A DNA stretch of 64,000 bases, from positions 124,001 to 188,000 of the forward strand of contig UBXV01000007.1 in assembly GCA_900469625.1 (NCBI GenBank). The letters are read 5' to 3'. This stretch comes from Hyphomicrobiales bacterium. Lineage in GTDB: Bacteria > Pseudomonadota > Alphaproteobacteria > Rhizobiales > Rhizobiaceae. Below the pieces are notes generated by a model. It was not told where the DNA came from, did not search any database, and saw only the letters and a list, made by a program, of their open reading frames with translations. Of this stretch, positions 1-9,527 are shown piece after piece. Both the position numbers and the translations under genes were made by a program. Within the stretch, counting starts at the first letter, position 1. Each line of letters starts with the position of its first letter.

Positions 1-1
1 C

Positions 2-886
2 ATGCCCAAGGTCGGCACCAAGGGCCTCGACATGATGTACCGCACCTGCACGATCCAGGTGAACCTCGACTTTTCCTCGGAAGAGGACATGCGTCGCAAG
101 ATGCAGGTATCGTTGAAGCTGCAGCCGCTGGCGACTGCGCTGTTTGCAAGCTCGCCCTTTACCGACGGCAAGCCGAACGGACTTCTGTCCTGGCGCGGCG
201 ACATCTGGCGCGACACCGACAACCAGCGTTCCGGCCTTTTGCCCTCCGCCTTCAGGCCGGACTTCGGCTTTGCCGACTATGTCGAATGGGCACTCGACGT
301 ACCGATGTATTTCGTCGTTCGCGATGGCCGCTATCACGACTGCACCCACGTGACCTTCCGCCAGTTCATGGGCGGAGCGCTCAAGGGTGAGATTGCCGAC
401 TGGCAGCCGAACATGGGCGACTGGACCAACCACCTCTCGACGCTTTTCCCGGATGTGCGCCTCAAGCGCTTCCTGGAAATGCGCGGCGCCGATGGCGGCC
501 CGTGGCGGCGGATCTGCGCGCTGCCGGCCTTCTGGGTCGGCCTGCTCTATGACGGCGAGGCGTTGGCCGCCGCTGAAGCGCTGACGCGCGACTGGACCTT
601 CGAGGAGGTCGGCACGCTGCGCGACGCGGTTCCCGCGCAGGCGCTCAATGCGACGTTCCGCGCCGGCAGCCTCTACGATATCGCCCGCGAGGCAGTTTCG
701 ATCTCGCGCGGCGGCCTGAAGCGCCGCAACCGTCTGAACGGTGACGGCATCGACGAAAGCCAGTTCCTGGCTCCGCTCGACGAGGTGCTGGCCAAGAAGT
801 CGACTCTCGCCGAGGATCTGCTGTCGCTCTACAACGGCCGCTGGAACGGTTCGGTCGATCCGGTCTTTGCCGAATACCAGTACTGA
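2..886 (+). CDS. gshA: Glutamate-cysteine ligase, C-terminal part (5' end outside window)
   Basis: This is the last 294 codons of a glutamate-cysteine ligase of the alphaproteobacterial/plant type. The enzyme joins L-glutamate and L-cysteine with ATP in the cytoplasm, the first step of glutathione synthesis. The reading frame is open from the window edge, so the visible ATG at 2 is internal; family members are about 450 residues. Recognition rests on the overall family pattern, with blocks such as [14 protein letters not shown] near the start, a [16 protein letters not shown] stretch and an [19 protein letters not shown] block. It is followed by a stem-loop and then a separate DUF937 gene. 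Confidence 0.9.
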   Translation: MPKVGTKGLDMMYRTCTIQVNLDFSSEEDMRRKMQVSLKLQPLATALFASSPFTDGKPNGLLSWRGDIWRDTDNQRSGLLPSAFRPDFGFADYVEWALDVPMYFVVRDGRYHDCTHVTFRQFMGGALKGEIADWQPNMGDWTNHLSTLFPDVRLKRFLEMRGADGGPWRRICALPAFWVGLLYDGEALAAAEALTRDWTFEEVGTLRDAVPAQALNATFRAGSLYDIAREAVSISRGGLKRRNRLNGDGIDESQFLAPLDEVLAKKSTLAEDLLSLYNGRWNGSVDPVFAEYQY

Positions 887-908
887 ACCGGCAAGCCTCA
901 AGTTACAG

Positions 909-940
909 CCCCTCGCGCATCAGGCATGACGCACGAGGGG
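909..940 (+). terminator. Stem-loop after gshA
   Basis: CCCCTCG at 909-915 pairs with CGAGGGG at 934-940 around an 18-nt loop. Only a weak T-rich stretch follows, so this is a possible rather than certain terminator for gshA. Confidence 0.4.
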
Positions 941-1086
941 TTGCTACAACAGTTTAAATTTGCTGCATAATTCCTGTCCCTGGATCAAACGCGATTTAGG
1001 GAACCATGCCGTAAAAAGCGGTTTCCAGCCTCCGATTTCCCGTTATAGTGCAACGACATACGTCGTTTTGCCGAAGGGAACCGGGG

Positions 1087-1914
1087 ATGGCACCGCTTTT
1101 TGACATGTTCACGCAGGCGCAGAACGGACAGGCCTCGGAATTGATGGCCCGACAATTCGGGCTTGCCCAGGAGCAGATGGCCAAGGCCACCGCCGCTCTG
1201 CTGCCGGCCTTTTCCGCCGCCTTCAAGCGCAACACGACAAACCCCTACGATTTCGGCGCGCTGCTGACGGCGATGTCGAGCGGCAATTACGCCAAATACT
1301 TCGAGGACGTCACCCAGGCGTTCACGCCACAGGGCATGGCCGACGGCAACGGCATTCTCGGCCAGCTCTTCGGCTCCAAGGAAATGTCGCGGGCGATCGC
1401 CGCCCAGGCGGCCCAGGTCACCGGCATCAGCCAGGAGATCTACAAGCAGATGCTTCCGGCCATGGCCGACACGCTGATGGGTGGCCTGTTCAAGCAGGCG
1501 ACCGGCCAGTTTGCCGGCGCCAACAGCGCCTTCGCAAACAATCCCATGGCCACGATGATGCAGCAATGGATGGAGGCGACGGGGTTTGCCAAGAAGCCTG
1601 AGCCGCAGGCCAACCCCTTCGACAATCCCTTTACCCAGGCGATGCAAGGCTTCTTTGGCGGCGCCAAGGCCGAAGAGAAGGCCAAGGCTCCCGATTTCTT
1701 TGCCGACAATCCCTTCCTGAAGGCATTTCAGGACATGATGCAACCAGGTGCTGGCGCAACGACCAAGTCGGCCCAGGACAACCCTGCCGCCGCTCAGTTC
1801 TCCCAGATGATGAACAGCATGTTCGACAGCGGGCTGGAGATGCAGAAGGAATACCAGAAGAACATCGAGGCGCTGTTCGACAGCTACAAGGCCGGCACTG
1901 GCAGCAAGGCCTGA
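1087..1914 (+). CDS. DUF937 family protein
   Basis: A 275-residue protein of the DUF937 family, whose molecular role is unknown. It is rich in Ala, Gln, Met and Phe and is mostly predicted helical, with repeated motifs around NPF and DNPF in the second half (residues ~180-220). No signal peptide or membrane segment is seen. The ATG at 1087 is preferred over the upstream in-frame start at 1048 because GGGAACCGGGG lies directly before it. It is a single-gene unit between gshA and a minus-strand DUF1127 gene. Confidence 0.75.
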   Translation: MAPLFDMFTQAQNGQASELMARQFGLAQEQMAKATAALLPAFSAAFKRNTTNPYDFGALLTAMSSGNYAKYFEDVTQAFTPQGMADGNGILGQLFGSKEMSRAIAAQAAQVTGISQEIYKQMLPAMADTLMGGLFKQATGQFAGANSAFANNPMATMMQQWMEATGFAKKPEPQANPFDNPFTQAMQGFFGGAKAEEKAKAPDFFADNPFLKAFQDMMQPGAGATTKSAQDNPAAAQFSQMMNSMFDSGLEMQKEYQKNIEALFDSYKAGTGSKA

Positions 1915-1978
1915 TCAGGAGACCCGGTCATCAGGGTCTGAAACGACGTTGCCCCCTACGCCGATTGCCTGCTGGCAA

Positions 1979-2018
1979 GAAAAAGGCCCGGTACATGTCT
2001 TGGTTCATGTACCGGGCC
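1979..2018 (-). terminator. Rho-independent terminator for the DUF1127 gene
   Basis: A perfect 13-bp inverted repeat (GGCCCGGTACATG, 1985-1997, with its complement at 2006-2018) is followed on the minus strand by a run of five T (plus-strand aaaaa at 1980-1984). The orientation serves the minus-strand gene ending at 2284. The intergenic stretch 1915-2283 holds nothing else recognisable. Confidence 0.75.
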
Positions 2019-2283
2019 AAGCGGCAGGGTCTATTGGCTCTACCCTGCGGGGAACGTTTGGGCGCGCAACAGGCGTCAGCACCGAAACTTTCGAAACTCG
2101 GAGCATGATCCGCGTTGGCGGCAGCTTGCGCGGATCATGCTCGACAGGCGCATCTCAAGCGGCGGGATGCACCATGGGGCATCAGAGCGTTTCTGTTTTC
2201 AAGCGGAGCTACAGAACGCCCTGACAGTCTTGTTTTGCGCAATTGCCGCCGGACAACCGCAACGCAATTCTCCGGCCAATGCG

Positions 2284-2580
2284 CTAGTCGTGGCGGATCC
2301 CCTTGTAGAAGAGGTTCACGCGGTTTCGCGATGCGCGCGTCAGATAGCTGCCGGGATTGTCGAAGAACGGCGAGGTGATGGCCTCGCGCACATCTTCGCG
2401 CCTCAGCCCCATGTCGAGCAGATGGCGGTCGTCCAGCTCATTCAGACGCGCGATTTCGCATCGGTTTCTAAACAGGCGCCATGCAGCCGTCATCACGCCG
2501 ATAACGCCAGCGGCGCGGGTCGCAGTGAACTGCTTTCCTGCAACGAGGTCGAGATCGAGGACGTGGTCGGTCGTGCGCAT
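2284..2580 (-). CDS. DUF1127 domain small protein
   Basis: A 98-residue protein with a C-terminal DUF1127 motif (RLNELDDRHLLDMGLRREDV, residues ~46-65). DUF1127 proteins are short, Arg-rich proteins common in Rhizobiales; several are known to affect stress or RNA metabolism, but no specific role can be given here. The ATG at 2580 is chosen over the in-frame start at 2604 because it follows GGAG with good spacing. It is transcribed divergently from the LysR-type regulator at 2791, so that regulator may control it; this is inference only. Confidence 0.75.
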   Translation of the reverse strand: MRTTDHVLDLDLVAGKQFTATRAAGVIGVMTAAWRLFRNRCEIARLNELDDRHLLDMGLRREDVREAITSPFFDNPGSYLTRASRNRVNLFYKGIRHD

Positions 2581-2790
2581 GACGGTACTCCTTTTTTCAG
2601 GCACGAAGAGACCCGTCCCCCGCGCGAGGTCATGCGCAGGGGTGGGCCAGGGAACTTGGGGTGAGCCGCGCCAGAAGAGCGGCCGGGGATCGATGAAATT
2701 TGCCCCTGATAGATCGCAAATCCTTATTGATCAGTCCAACGAATGTTTTTAATGATATTCATCAAACAATTTTATGGGTGTATCACGGCC

Positions 2791-3741
2791 ATGTCCGCAC
2801 CACTTGATATCGATCAGCTGCAAACCTTTGTCGCGATCGCCGACACGGGCAGCTTCACCAAGGCCGCCGACCGGGTTTTCAAGACGCAATCGGCCGTATC
2901 GATGCAGATGCGGCGGCTGGAAGAACGCATCGGCAAGCCACTGTTCATGAAAGACGGGCGCGGCAACCGCCTGACCGTCGAGGGCGACCGGCTGCTCAAC
3001 TTCGCCCGCCGGATGATCCGGCTCAACAACGAGGCGATGGCCTCCTTCGACGACAACCGGCTCGAGGGAACGCTGCGCATCGGCACGCCTGATGACTACG
3101 CCGACCGCTACATGCCCGAGATCATCGTGCGCTTCGCCAAGACGCATCCGAACGTCGAGCTCTACATCATATGCGAGCCATCGGTGGACCTGGCGGAGAA
3201 GATGGCCAAGGGCGATCTCGACATCGCGCTGGTCACGCACAATCCGCGCGCGCGTGCCTCGGACGTGGTGCGCACCGAGCCGCTCTGTTGGGTCAGTTCG
3301 ATCAACCATCCGCTGCCGGAAAACGCGCCGATCCCGCTTGCGGTCGGTCGGCGCGACTGCCAGTGGCGGCAGGCGGCCTGTGCGGCGCTCGACGCGACCG
3401 GCAAGGAATACCAGATCCTGTTTACCAGTTGGTCCTCGACCGTCGTCGCAGCGGCCGTGCTGGCCGGCATGGCGGTTTCGGTCCTGCCGGAATCCGCCCT
3501 TCGTCCCGGCATGAAGGTGCTGACGCTGGCAGACGGTTTTCCGGCGCTGGCGCCGGTGCAGATCGGCATCATGAAGCGGCCGGGCCTCTCGCCGTCGCTG
3601 TCGAACGCGATCACCAACCACATCACTGCCTGCCTCGACAACATTACGCCGATCACGGTCAACGACGACATCGAGGGCGATATCAAGGGTTTCCCGCGCT
3701 ATCCGCGCCTGCGGCAGAGCCACATGCTTCCGGGCTGGTAA
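2791..3741 (+). CDS. LysR-family transcriptional regulator
   Basis: A 316-residue LysR-type regulator. The N-terminal winged helix-turn-helix is clear (DIDQLQTFVAIADTGSFTKA, then TQSAVSMQMRRLEERIGKPLF), followed by a substrate-binding-like effector domain from about residue 90. The ATG at 2791 is preferred over the upstream in-frame start at 2743, whose extra residues do not match the family start. The gene is divergent from the DUF1127 gene, with about 210 bp between them. The effector is not recognisable from sequence. A strong terminator follows. Confidence 0.85.
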   Translation: MSAPLDIDQLQTFVAIADTGSFTKAADRVFKTQSAVSMQMRRLEERIGKPLFMKDGRGNRLTVEGDRLLNFARRMIRLNNEAMASFDDNRLEGTLRIGTPDDYADRYMPEIIVRFAKTHPNVELYIICEPSVDLAEKMAKGDLDIALVTHNPRARASDVVRTEPLCWVSSINHPLPENAPIPLAVGRRDCQWRQAACAALDATGKEYQILFTSWSSTVVAAAVLAGMAVSVLPESALRPGMKVLTLADGFPALAPVQIGIMKRPGLSPSLSNAITNHITACLDNITPITVNDDIEGDIKGFPRYPRLRQSHMLPGW

Positions 3742-3763
3742 GCCCCTCGGCACGCACAAGGAC

Positions 3764-3802
3764 GGCCGCGCATCCGAGGGGACGCGCGGCTTTTCTTTTT
3801 TT
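3764..3802 (+). terminator. Rho-independent terminator after the LysR gene
   Basis: GCCGCGC (3765-3771) pairs with GCGCGGC (3784-3790), followed by a T-rich tract (TTTTCTTTTTTT, 3791-3802). This is a classic intrinsic terminator on the plus strand. Confidence 0.85.
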
Positions 3803-3855
3803 GCGATGCCCGGCGCGGCGGCAGAAGCCGTCTCGCCCCTACCCGTCCGCGCCGC

Positions 3856-4731
3856 TCAGGCGAGCTTTGACTTCAGGAACGCCACGGTGCGGCTCCAGGC
3901 AAGGTCCGCCGCAGCCTTGTCGTAGCGGGCGGCTGACGTATCGTTGTTGAAGGCGTGGTTGACGCCGTCATAGACGTAAATCGTCGCATCCTTGCCATTG
4001 TCGGTCAGCGCCTTGCGATAGGCGTCGATGCCAGCGTTGATGCGCTCGTCGAGGCCGGCATAGTGCAGAAGCAGGGCTGCCTTGATCTTCGGCACGTCTT
4101 CAGCCTTGGCCTGCGCACCGTAATAGGCGACCCCTGCCTTGAGATCGGGCGAATTGACCGCCAGCCTGTTGACCAGCCCGCCACCCCAGCAAAAGCCGAT
4201 GGCACCGACCTTGCCGGTCGACTGCGCGTGTTCTTCCAGAAAGGCAACCGTTGCCACGGCATCCGCGTTGGTTTCAGCTGCATCGAGAGCACCGATCATC
4301 TCGCGCGCCTTGTCCTCGTCGGCGGGCGTCCCACCCGATGGCGACAGGAAATCAGGCGCGAGCGCGATGAAGCCCTCCAGCGCCATGCGACGGGCGACAT
4401 CGCGAATATGCGGGTTGAGGCCGCGGTTCTCATGGATGACGATGACGGCGGGCAGCTTTCCCGTCATGTTGGCCGGACGCACCAGATAGCCCCTCATGTC
4501 GCCATCGGCGCCGGGATAGGAAACGTCCTCGCCGACGATGCGATCGTCGCTGTCGGCGACCATCTCGGCCTTGGCGCTGCTGGCAGCAAGCAGCGGCACG
4601 ATGGTTGCGGCGGCGGCCGCCGAACCGGCAAGCCCCGTCAGCGTTTCCATGAAGCGGCGGCGGTCCAGGCTGAGATGCGTGTACTCGTCGTAAGCGTCGA
4701 TCATTGCCTGCGTGATGACAGGTTTGTTCAT
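3856..4731 (-). CDS. Dienelactone hydrolase family protein with Tat signal
   Basis: A 291-residue alpha/beta hydrolase of the dienelactone hydrolase family, probably exported by the Tat pathway. The N-terminus has a twin-arginine motif (LDRRRFMETLTG, residues ~21-32), a hydrophobic segment and an Ala-rich cleavage region ending near SAKAE. The catalytic triad is visible: nucleophile Cys in GFCWGG, Asp in YAGLDERI and His in VNHAFNN. Family members open lactones or cleave related esters; the substrate here is unknown. The start at 4731 is set by AAGGAGG seven bases upstream. Confidence 0.85.
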   Translation of the reverse strand: MNKPVITQAMIDAYDEYTHLSLDRRRFMETLTGLAGSAAAAATIVPLLAASSAKAEMVADSDDRIVGEDVSYPGADGDMRGYLVRPANMTGKLPAVIVIHENRGLNPHIRDVARRMALEGFIALAPDFLSPSGGTPADEDKAREMIGALDAAETNADAVATVAFLEEHAQSTGKVGAIGFCWGGGLVNRLAVNSPDLKAGVAYYGAQAKAEDVPKIKAALLLHYAGLDERINAGIDAYRKALTDNGKDATIYVYDGVNHAFNNDTSAARYDKAAADLAWSRTVAFLKSKLA

Positions 4732-4872
4732 GACGGCCTCCTTCGGCGTTTCTCCTCTGCGGCAGTCCAACGGAAAACCGCCCGCGACAGAATAGGTCAG
4801 CGGACGGCTCCGGATATACAAACTTGCGTTACCGCAGACGCCAGGCATGGATCACGCCCGGCGTAATCAGGA

Positions 4873-5901
4873 TCAGCTGTTAAGATCGAGCACGATGCGG
4901 CCGTCGATCTTGCCTTCCTCCATACGCTGGAAGATGGCGTTGATGTTTTCGATCTTGTCCCAGGTGAAGTGGGAGGCGACCTTGCCCTCGCCGGCGAACT
5001 CCAGGGATTCCTCGAGATCCTGCCGGGTTCCGACGATCGAACCGCGAATGGTGATGCGCTTGAGGACCGTGTCGAAGATCGGCACGCACATCTGACCCGG
5101 CGGCAGGCCGACCAGCGCCATCGTTCCCTTGGAGCGCAGCATGTTGAAGGCCTGCTCCATAGCCTTGGGGGCAACCGCAGTCACAAGCGCGCCATGCACG
5201 CCGCCGGTCGCCTTCTGCACCTGTTCGACTGCGTCCTTGTCTCGCGCATCGACGACGAGGTCGGCGCCGAGCTTTCGCGCCAGCGCCAGCTTGTCGGGAA
5301 AGATGTCGACGGCGGCGACATGCATGCCCATGGCCTTGGCATATTGGACCGCCATATGGCCAAGGCCGCCGATGCCCGAGATCAGCGCCCATTCGCCGGG
5401 TCGCACCTCGGTTTCCTTCAGGCCCTTGTAAACCGTGACCCCGGCGCAAAGGATGGGAGCTGCAGGGCCGAATTCGAGCTTGTCCGGCAGACGGCCGACG
5501 TAATCCGGATCGGCCAGGCCATATTCGGCAAAGGTGCCGTTGACCGAATAGCCGGTGTTCTGCTGGCTGCCGCACAGGGTTTCCCAGCCGGTGCGGCACG
5601 GCGTGCAGCCGCCGCAGGCGGTGTGCAGCCATGGCACGCCGACGCGGTCGCCCTCCTTCAGCCGCTTGACGCCGGCGCCGAGCTTGGCGACGTAGCCGAC
5701 GCCCTCGTGGCCCGGAATGAACGGCGGATTGGGCTTGACCGGCCAGTCGCCATTCACCGCGTGCAGGTCGGTGTGGCAGACGCCGGTCGCCTGAAACTTG
5801 ATCAGCACCTGGCCGGGGCCCGGCTCCGGTATCGGCATTTCCTCGATCACGAGCGGCTTGCGGAATTCGCGCACCACGGCGGCCTTCATCGTTGCGGTCA
5901 T
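4873..5901 (-). CDS. adhP: Zinc-dependent alcohol dehydrogenase (AdhP type)
   Basis: A 342-residue medium-chain zinc alcohol dehydrogenase that interconverts primary alcohols and aldehydes with NAD. Catalytic zinc ligands are seen in GVCHTD and PGHEGVG, the structural zinc cysteines in CGGCTPCRTGWETLC, and the Rossmann motif in GIGGLGHMAVQYAK. Length and full-length pattern match bacterial propanol-preferring AdhP enzymes. The ATG at 5901 follows GGAG. It lies downstream of a divergent gap and next to the dienelactone hydrolase gene on the same strand, with about 140 bp between them, so joint transcription is possible but unproven. Confidence 0.85.
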   Translation of the reverse strand: MTATMKAAVVREFRKPLVIEEMPIPEPGPGQVLIKFQATGVCHTDLHAVNGDWPVKPNPPFIPGHEGVGYVAKLGAGVKRLKEGDRVGVPWLHTACGGCTPCRTGWETLCGSQQNTGYSVNGTFAEYGLADPDYVGRLPDKLEFGPAAPILCAGVTVYKGLKETEVRPGEWALISGIGGLGHMAVQYAKAMGMHVAAVDIFPDKLALARKLGADLVVDARDKDAVEQVQKATGGVHGALVTAVAPKAMEQAFNMLRSKGTMALVGLPPGQMCVPIFDTVLKRITIRGSIVGTRQDLEESLEFAGEGKVASHFTWDKIENINAIFQRMEEGKIDGRIVLDLNS

Positions 5902-5979
5902 CTCGATCTCCGATGCTGTCTGTGCGACGTCGATGGGCGCGAAGGCGCCAACGACGGTGTTACGCTAACAACAGCCAGA

Positions 5980-6110
5980 CTATCCGCAAAGTAGTGACGG
6001 GTCTTTGATGCGCATCAAGGCGCGAAGATCGGCCACGAAAGTGTCGCAGATCTGCGCCAGTCGTGCCGGAGCGACACGGGTGCGGCCGTACAGTCGCGAG
6101 CGACGGGGCC
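5980..6110 (-). pseudogene. Possible remnant of a regulator C-terminus
   Basis: On the minus strand the frame ending at 5980 reads RVAPARLAQICDTFVADLR before a stop. This resembles the last helix of LysR-type effector domains, where a PARxxxFxDF pattern is usual. No start or upstream domain is present: the same frame runs antiframe through the MAPEG gene. This is a weak, purely visual match in the 5902-6139 gap, which otherwise holds only the adhP promoter region. Confidence 0.2.
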
Positions 6111-6139
6111 GACGGGCGGGCGCAGGACCTGGCGAGGCG

Positions 6140-6556
6140 TCAGCTATTGGCCATCCAGAGTGCCAGCCAGATCCACATGCCGCCGAGGGCAGCGACCCCT
6201 GCCATGAAAAGCGGCCGGCGGTAGCGGATGCGGTTGCTGGTGACGTGGACGAAGGCGTGCAGATATCGCGAGGCAACGAACAACCAGGCGAGCAACAGCG
6301 AGACGATGTTGTCGGCCTCGGTGATATAGAGCAGCACGCAGCAGATGTGGAACAGCACCGGCAATTCGAACTGGTTGGCGATGCTGTTGCGAACGACCAG
6401 GCTTTCCGTGGGCTCGTCGCGGTTTTCGCGAAACTGCGAGACCTGCACCTTGCCAGCGCGCACAAGGCCGACGCGACGGAAGGACAGCAGGGCGTAGAGG
6501 ACGAATACGAGCAGCACATGCGCCACCAGCGGCCAGAAGATCTCGAAGCCAGTCAT
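6140..6556 (-). CDS. MAPEG family membrane protein
   Basis: A 138-residue integral membrane protein of the MAPEG superfamily (membrane-associated proteins in eicosanoid and glutathione metabolism). Four hydrophobic segments are visible at about residues 5-25, 58-78, 80-100 and 115-135, with the polar NSIANQFELPVLFH stretch typical of the family. Bacterial members are poorly characterised; a glutathione-linked role is family knowledge, not shown here. The start at 6556 gives MTGFEIFW and follows GGGGTAAG. It lies downstream of guaB on the same strand with a hairpin between. Confidence 0.7.
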   Translation of the reverse strand: MTGFEIFWPLVAHVLLVFVLYALLSFRRVGLVRAGKVQVSQFRENRDEPTESLVVRNSIANQFELPVLFHICCVLLYITEADNIVSLLLAWLFVASRYLHAFVHVTSNRIRYRRPLFMAGVAALGGMWIWLALWMANS

Positions 6557-6629
6557 CGCTCTTACCCCACTCGAAACAATCAACTCAGGAAAGACAGCGG
6601 CGCCGGGCGGCGCCTATCAGGAGGAAACA

Positions 6630-6649
6630 GGGGCGCCCGACGGCGCCCC
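6630..6649 (-). terminator. GC-rich hairpin after guaB
   Basis: GGGGCGCC (6630-6637) and GGCGCCCC (6642-6649) form a tight stem just downstream of the guaB stop. Only a short T run (TGTTT) follows on the minus strand, so termination may be partial. Confidence 0.5.
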
Positions 6650-6658
6650 CGAGGATGC

Positions 6659-8161
6659 TCAGTGCGAACCCGGATAGTTCGGGCTCTCGCGCGTGATCGT
6701 GACATCGTGCGCGTGGCTTTCGCGCAGGCCTGCGCCGGAGATACGCACGAAGGTGGCGCGCTCCTGGTAGTCCTTGATCGTCGCACCGCCGACATAGCCC
6801 ATCGACGCCTTCAGGCCGCCGGCAAGCTGATGCAGTACGCCCGAGACGGGGCCCTTGTAGGGAACCTGGCCCTCGATGCCTTCCGGAACGAGCTTCAGCG
6901 TGTCGCGCACTTCGGCCTGGAAGTAGCGGTCGGCCGAGCCGCGCGCCATCGCGCCGACCGAGCCCATGCCGCGATAGGCCTTGAACGAGCGGCCCTGGTA
7001 GAGGAACACTTCGCCCGGGCTTTCGTCGGTGCCAGCCAGCAGCGAGCCGACCATGACGGCGGATGCGCCGGCGGCGATCGCCTTGGCAAGGTCGCCGGAG
7101 AACTTGATACCGCCATCGGCGATAACCGGGATACCGGATGCCTGAGCGGCCTCGACGGCCGCCATGATCGCGGCGAGCTGCGGCACGCCGACGCCGGCGA
7201 CGATGCGCGTGGTGCAGATCGAGCCCGGGCCGATGCCGACCTTGACCGCATCGGCGCCGGCGTCGATCAACGCCCTGGTGCCGTCAGCGGTAGCGACGTT
7301 GCCCGCCATGATGCGAACCGAATTCGACAGCGTCTTGACGCGGGTGACCGCATCGAGAACGCGCTGCGAATGGCCGTGCGCGGTATCGACGACGATGAGG
7401 TCGACGCCGGCATCGATCAGACGCTCGGCACGCTCGAAGCCGTCATCGCCGACGGAGATGGCGGCGGCGGCGCGAAGGCGACCCTGCGCATCCTTGGAGG
7501 CGTTGGGGTTCAGCTGCGACTTCTCGATGTCCTTGACGGTGATGAGACCGACGCAACGGCCGTCGCCGTCGACGACGAGCAGCTTTTCGATGCGGTGCAT
7601 GTGCAGGAGGCGCTTGGCTTCCTGCTGGTCGACGCTTTCCTTGACGGTGATGAGGTTTTCACGCGTCATCAGCTCGTAGATCTTTTGGTTCGGGTCAGAC
7701 GCAAAGCGAACGTCGCGGTTGGTGAGAATGCCGACGAGGCGACCCTGCTTCTGGCCGCCATTGCCGCCGTTCTCGACGACCGGGATGCCGGAAATGCCGT
7801 GCATCTTCATCAGGCCGAGCGCGTCGGCGAGCGTGCCGTCGGGGCCGATGGTCACCGGGTTGACGACCATGCCGCTTTCGAACTTCTTGACCTGGCGGAC
7901 CTCTTCGGCCTGCTCGATCGGCGTCAGGTTGCGGTGGATGACGCCGATGCCGCCGGCCTGCGCCATGGCGATCGCCAGGCGGCCTTCGGTCACGGTATCC
8001 ATGGCCGAGGAGAGGATCGGGAGATTGAGGTCGATATCCTGCGCGATGCGGGTCGCGATGTTCGTCTGTCCCGGCATGACTTCGGAATGCCCGGGCTGGA
8101 GCAGAACGTCGTCGAAGGTCAGAGCCTCCAGACCGGTTGCCGTTTCGATGATACGCGCCAT
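6659..8161 (-). CDS. guaB: Inosine-5'-monophosphate dehydrogenase
   Basis: A 500-residue IMP dehydrogenase that oxidises IMP to XMP with NAD, the committed step of guanine nucleotide synthesis. The start [20 protein letters not shown] matches the family. Two CBS domains lie at about residues 95-215. The catalytic-loop motif [11 protein letters not shown] contains the active-site cysteine, and the flap includes [11 protein letters not shown]. The ATG at 8161 is favoured because AAGGGA lies seven bases upstream and because the in-frame TTG at 8167 would add only two residues. It is a complete, full-length gene. Confidence 0.97.
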   Translation of the reverse strand: MARIIETATGLEALTFDDVLLQPGHSEVMPGQTNIATRIAQDIDLNLPILSSAMDTVTEGRLAIAMAQAGGIGVIHRNLTPIEQAEEVRQVKKFESGMVVNPVTIGPDGTLADALGLMKMHGISGIPVVENGGNGGQKQGRLVGILTNRDVRFASDPNQKIYELMTRENLITVKESVDQQEAKRLLHMHRIEKLLVVDGDGRCVGLITVKDIEKSQLNPNASKDAQGRLRAAAAISVGDDGFERAERLIDAGVDLIVVDTAHGHSQRVLDAVTRVKTLSNSVRIMAGNVATADGTRALIDAGADAVKVGIGPGSICTTRIVAGVGVPQLAAIMAAVEAAQASGIPVIADGGIKFSGDLAKAIAAGASAVMVGSLLAGTDESPGEVFLYQGRSFKAYRGMGSVGAMARGSADRYFQAEVRDTLKLVPEGIEGQVPYKGPVSGVLHQLAGGLKASMGYVGGATIKDYQERATFVRISGAGLRESHAHDVTITRESPNYPGSH

Positions 8162-8290
8162 GGCCAATTCCCTTCAATAACGAAAATCCCCGGGAAACGG
8201 GCTGCGATTTGCCCACCGGGTGACTTCAAAGCTTGTCTTGGAAGTTGGCGAGGGCTCGTAACACGGATATGTCAGGATGCAAATAGCAAA

Positions 8291-8310
8291 GCCCGGGAAA
8301 TATCCCGGGC
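8291..8310 (-). terminator. Hairpin downstream of the MBL gene
   Basis: GCCCGGGA (8291-8298) and TCCCGGGC (8303-8310) form a perfect 8-bp stem with a 4-nt loop, followed on the minus strand by TTTGCTATTTG. It probably ends the MBL transcript before guaB. Confidence 0.6.
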
Positions 8311-8354
8311 TCCACCTGTTGTTGTTGCGGAGCAACATTCCAGCTGTCGAAAAC

Positions 8355-9347
8355 TCAGATGTCGAGCTGGTAGCTGGCCGGCACGAAGCGATAACCCAGA
8401 TCCCTCTTCTCCACGAAGCCGACGGCGGGAAACGGCATGTGGTAGCCGACAAAGGGCAGTCGTTCGCTTGCGATCATGTCGAAGATCTTGCGGCGTGAGG
8501 CGGCCGCGGCGGCCTTGTCCATGTCGAAGCGCACCTCCCAGTCCGGCCGCTGCAGCGACAGCACGTAGTGATTGGCGGTATCGGCCGTCAGCATCATTGC
8601 CTTACCATCAGATTGAAGGCGAAATACCATGTGGCCGGGCGAATGGCCGAAGGCGGCGACCGACGAAATGCCCGGTGCAACCTCAGCGCCGTCGCCGATG
8701 AAGGTGGCCTTTTCGGCAAGCGGCACGACCTTTTCCAGAACGCCCTTGTGGCCGTTCTCCGCCGGCGTGCCGACTCGGGCCGGATCTTTCCAGAAAGCAT
8801 ACTCCGTCTCGCCGATGACATAGCGGGCATTGGCGAAGGTCGGCTTGCCGCCTTCCATCAAGCCGCCGATATGATCGCCATGCATATGGGTGAGCACGAC
8901 TGCCGACACGCCCTCCGGCGTGTAGCCGGCGGCGCGAAGACCATCGAGGAGGCGGCCAGATCCGGCCTCGCGGCCACCCTCGCCAAGGCCGGTGTCGAAC
9001 AGGATCACCTCGCTACCGGTATCGACAAGCACCGGCGAGTAGCTGTTGACGAGCGCATCGGCCGGCAGGAAATTCTGCGCCAGCAACTCGGCGACCGCCT
9101 GCTCCGGCTGGTCGGTGCCATAGGTCTCGTGCGGCTTGGCCGAAACGCGCGTGCCGTCGCAGATAACAACGACCTTGAATGCGCCGAGTTTCAGCGCCCG
9201 GATGGGCGGTGGCGCTTGATGCATGCTCTGACTGTCCGTCTTCTCCTGGGCCATCGCAAACCCGGTCATGATTGAAGGTGCCGCCAATACACTCATTGTT
9301 CCCGCAGTCATCAAGGTGCGGCGCTTCATCGACATGTCGTTCGTCAT
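8355..9347 (-). CDS. Metallo-beta-lactamase-fold hydrolase with Tat-like signal
   Basis: A 330-residue MBL-fold protein. The zinc site is clear (THMHGDHIGG, then FGHSPGH and a later Asp in TADTANH). The N-terminus has a KRRTLM twin-arginine-like motif, a hydrophobic stretch and a break near FAMAQE, so export by Tat is likely. Such exported MBL proteins include lactonases and sulfatase-like enzymes; the substrate cannot be told. Two ATG codons lie in tandem at 9350 and 9347; the second has better spacing from GGGAGAAA. It is divergent from the MFS gene at 9528. Confidence 0.8.
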   Translation of the reverse strand: MTNDMSMKRRTLMTAGTMSVLAAPSIMTGFAMAQEKTDSQSMHQAPPPIRALKLGAFKVVVICDGTRVSAKPHETYGTDQPEQAVAELLAQNFLPADALVNSYSPVLVDTGSEVILFDTGLGEGGREAGSGRLLDGLRAAGYTPEGVSAVVLTHMHGDHIGGLMEGGKPTFANARYVIGETEYAFWKDPARVGTPAENGHKGVLEKVVPLAEKATFIGDGAEVAPGISSVAAFGHSPGHMVFRLQSDGKAMMLTADTANHYVLSLQRPDWEVRFDMDKAAAAASRRKIFDMIASERLPFVGYHMPFPAVGFVEKRDLGYRFVPASYQLDI

Positions 9348-9527
9348 CATTTTCTCCCGAATTCGCAGCTTCGTTCCATCACCCGGCCAGAACTAGCGTC
9401 TTGACAGCAATGGACAGGCGGGATCACAGGCTTTTGATCTGCAATCGTCGGTTTGGTCCCGACAAAGCCATCGGAAGCGCTAGCTTGGAACCCAGGCTGA
9501 CGCCGCCCACCTCCAAGGCACAATCGC

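Noticed and set aside
2749-3759. A 336-codon minus-strand frame
   Set aside because: It is antisense to the LysR regulator, which has full family motifs.
6005-8701. An 898-codon open frame on the plus strand
   Set aside because: It is antisense to MAPEG, guaB and part of the MBL gene; the translation is Asp/Arg/Gly-rich with no motif, a common artefact in high-GC DNA.
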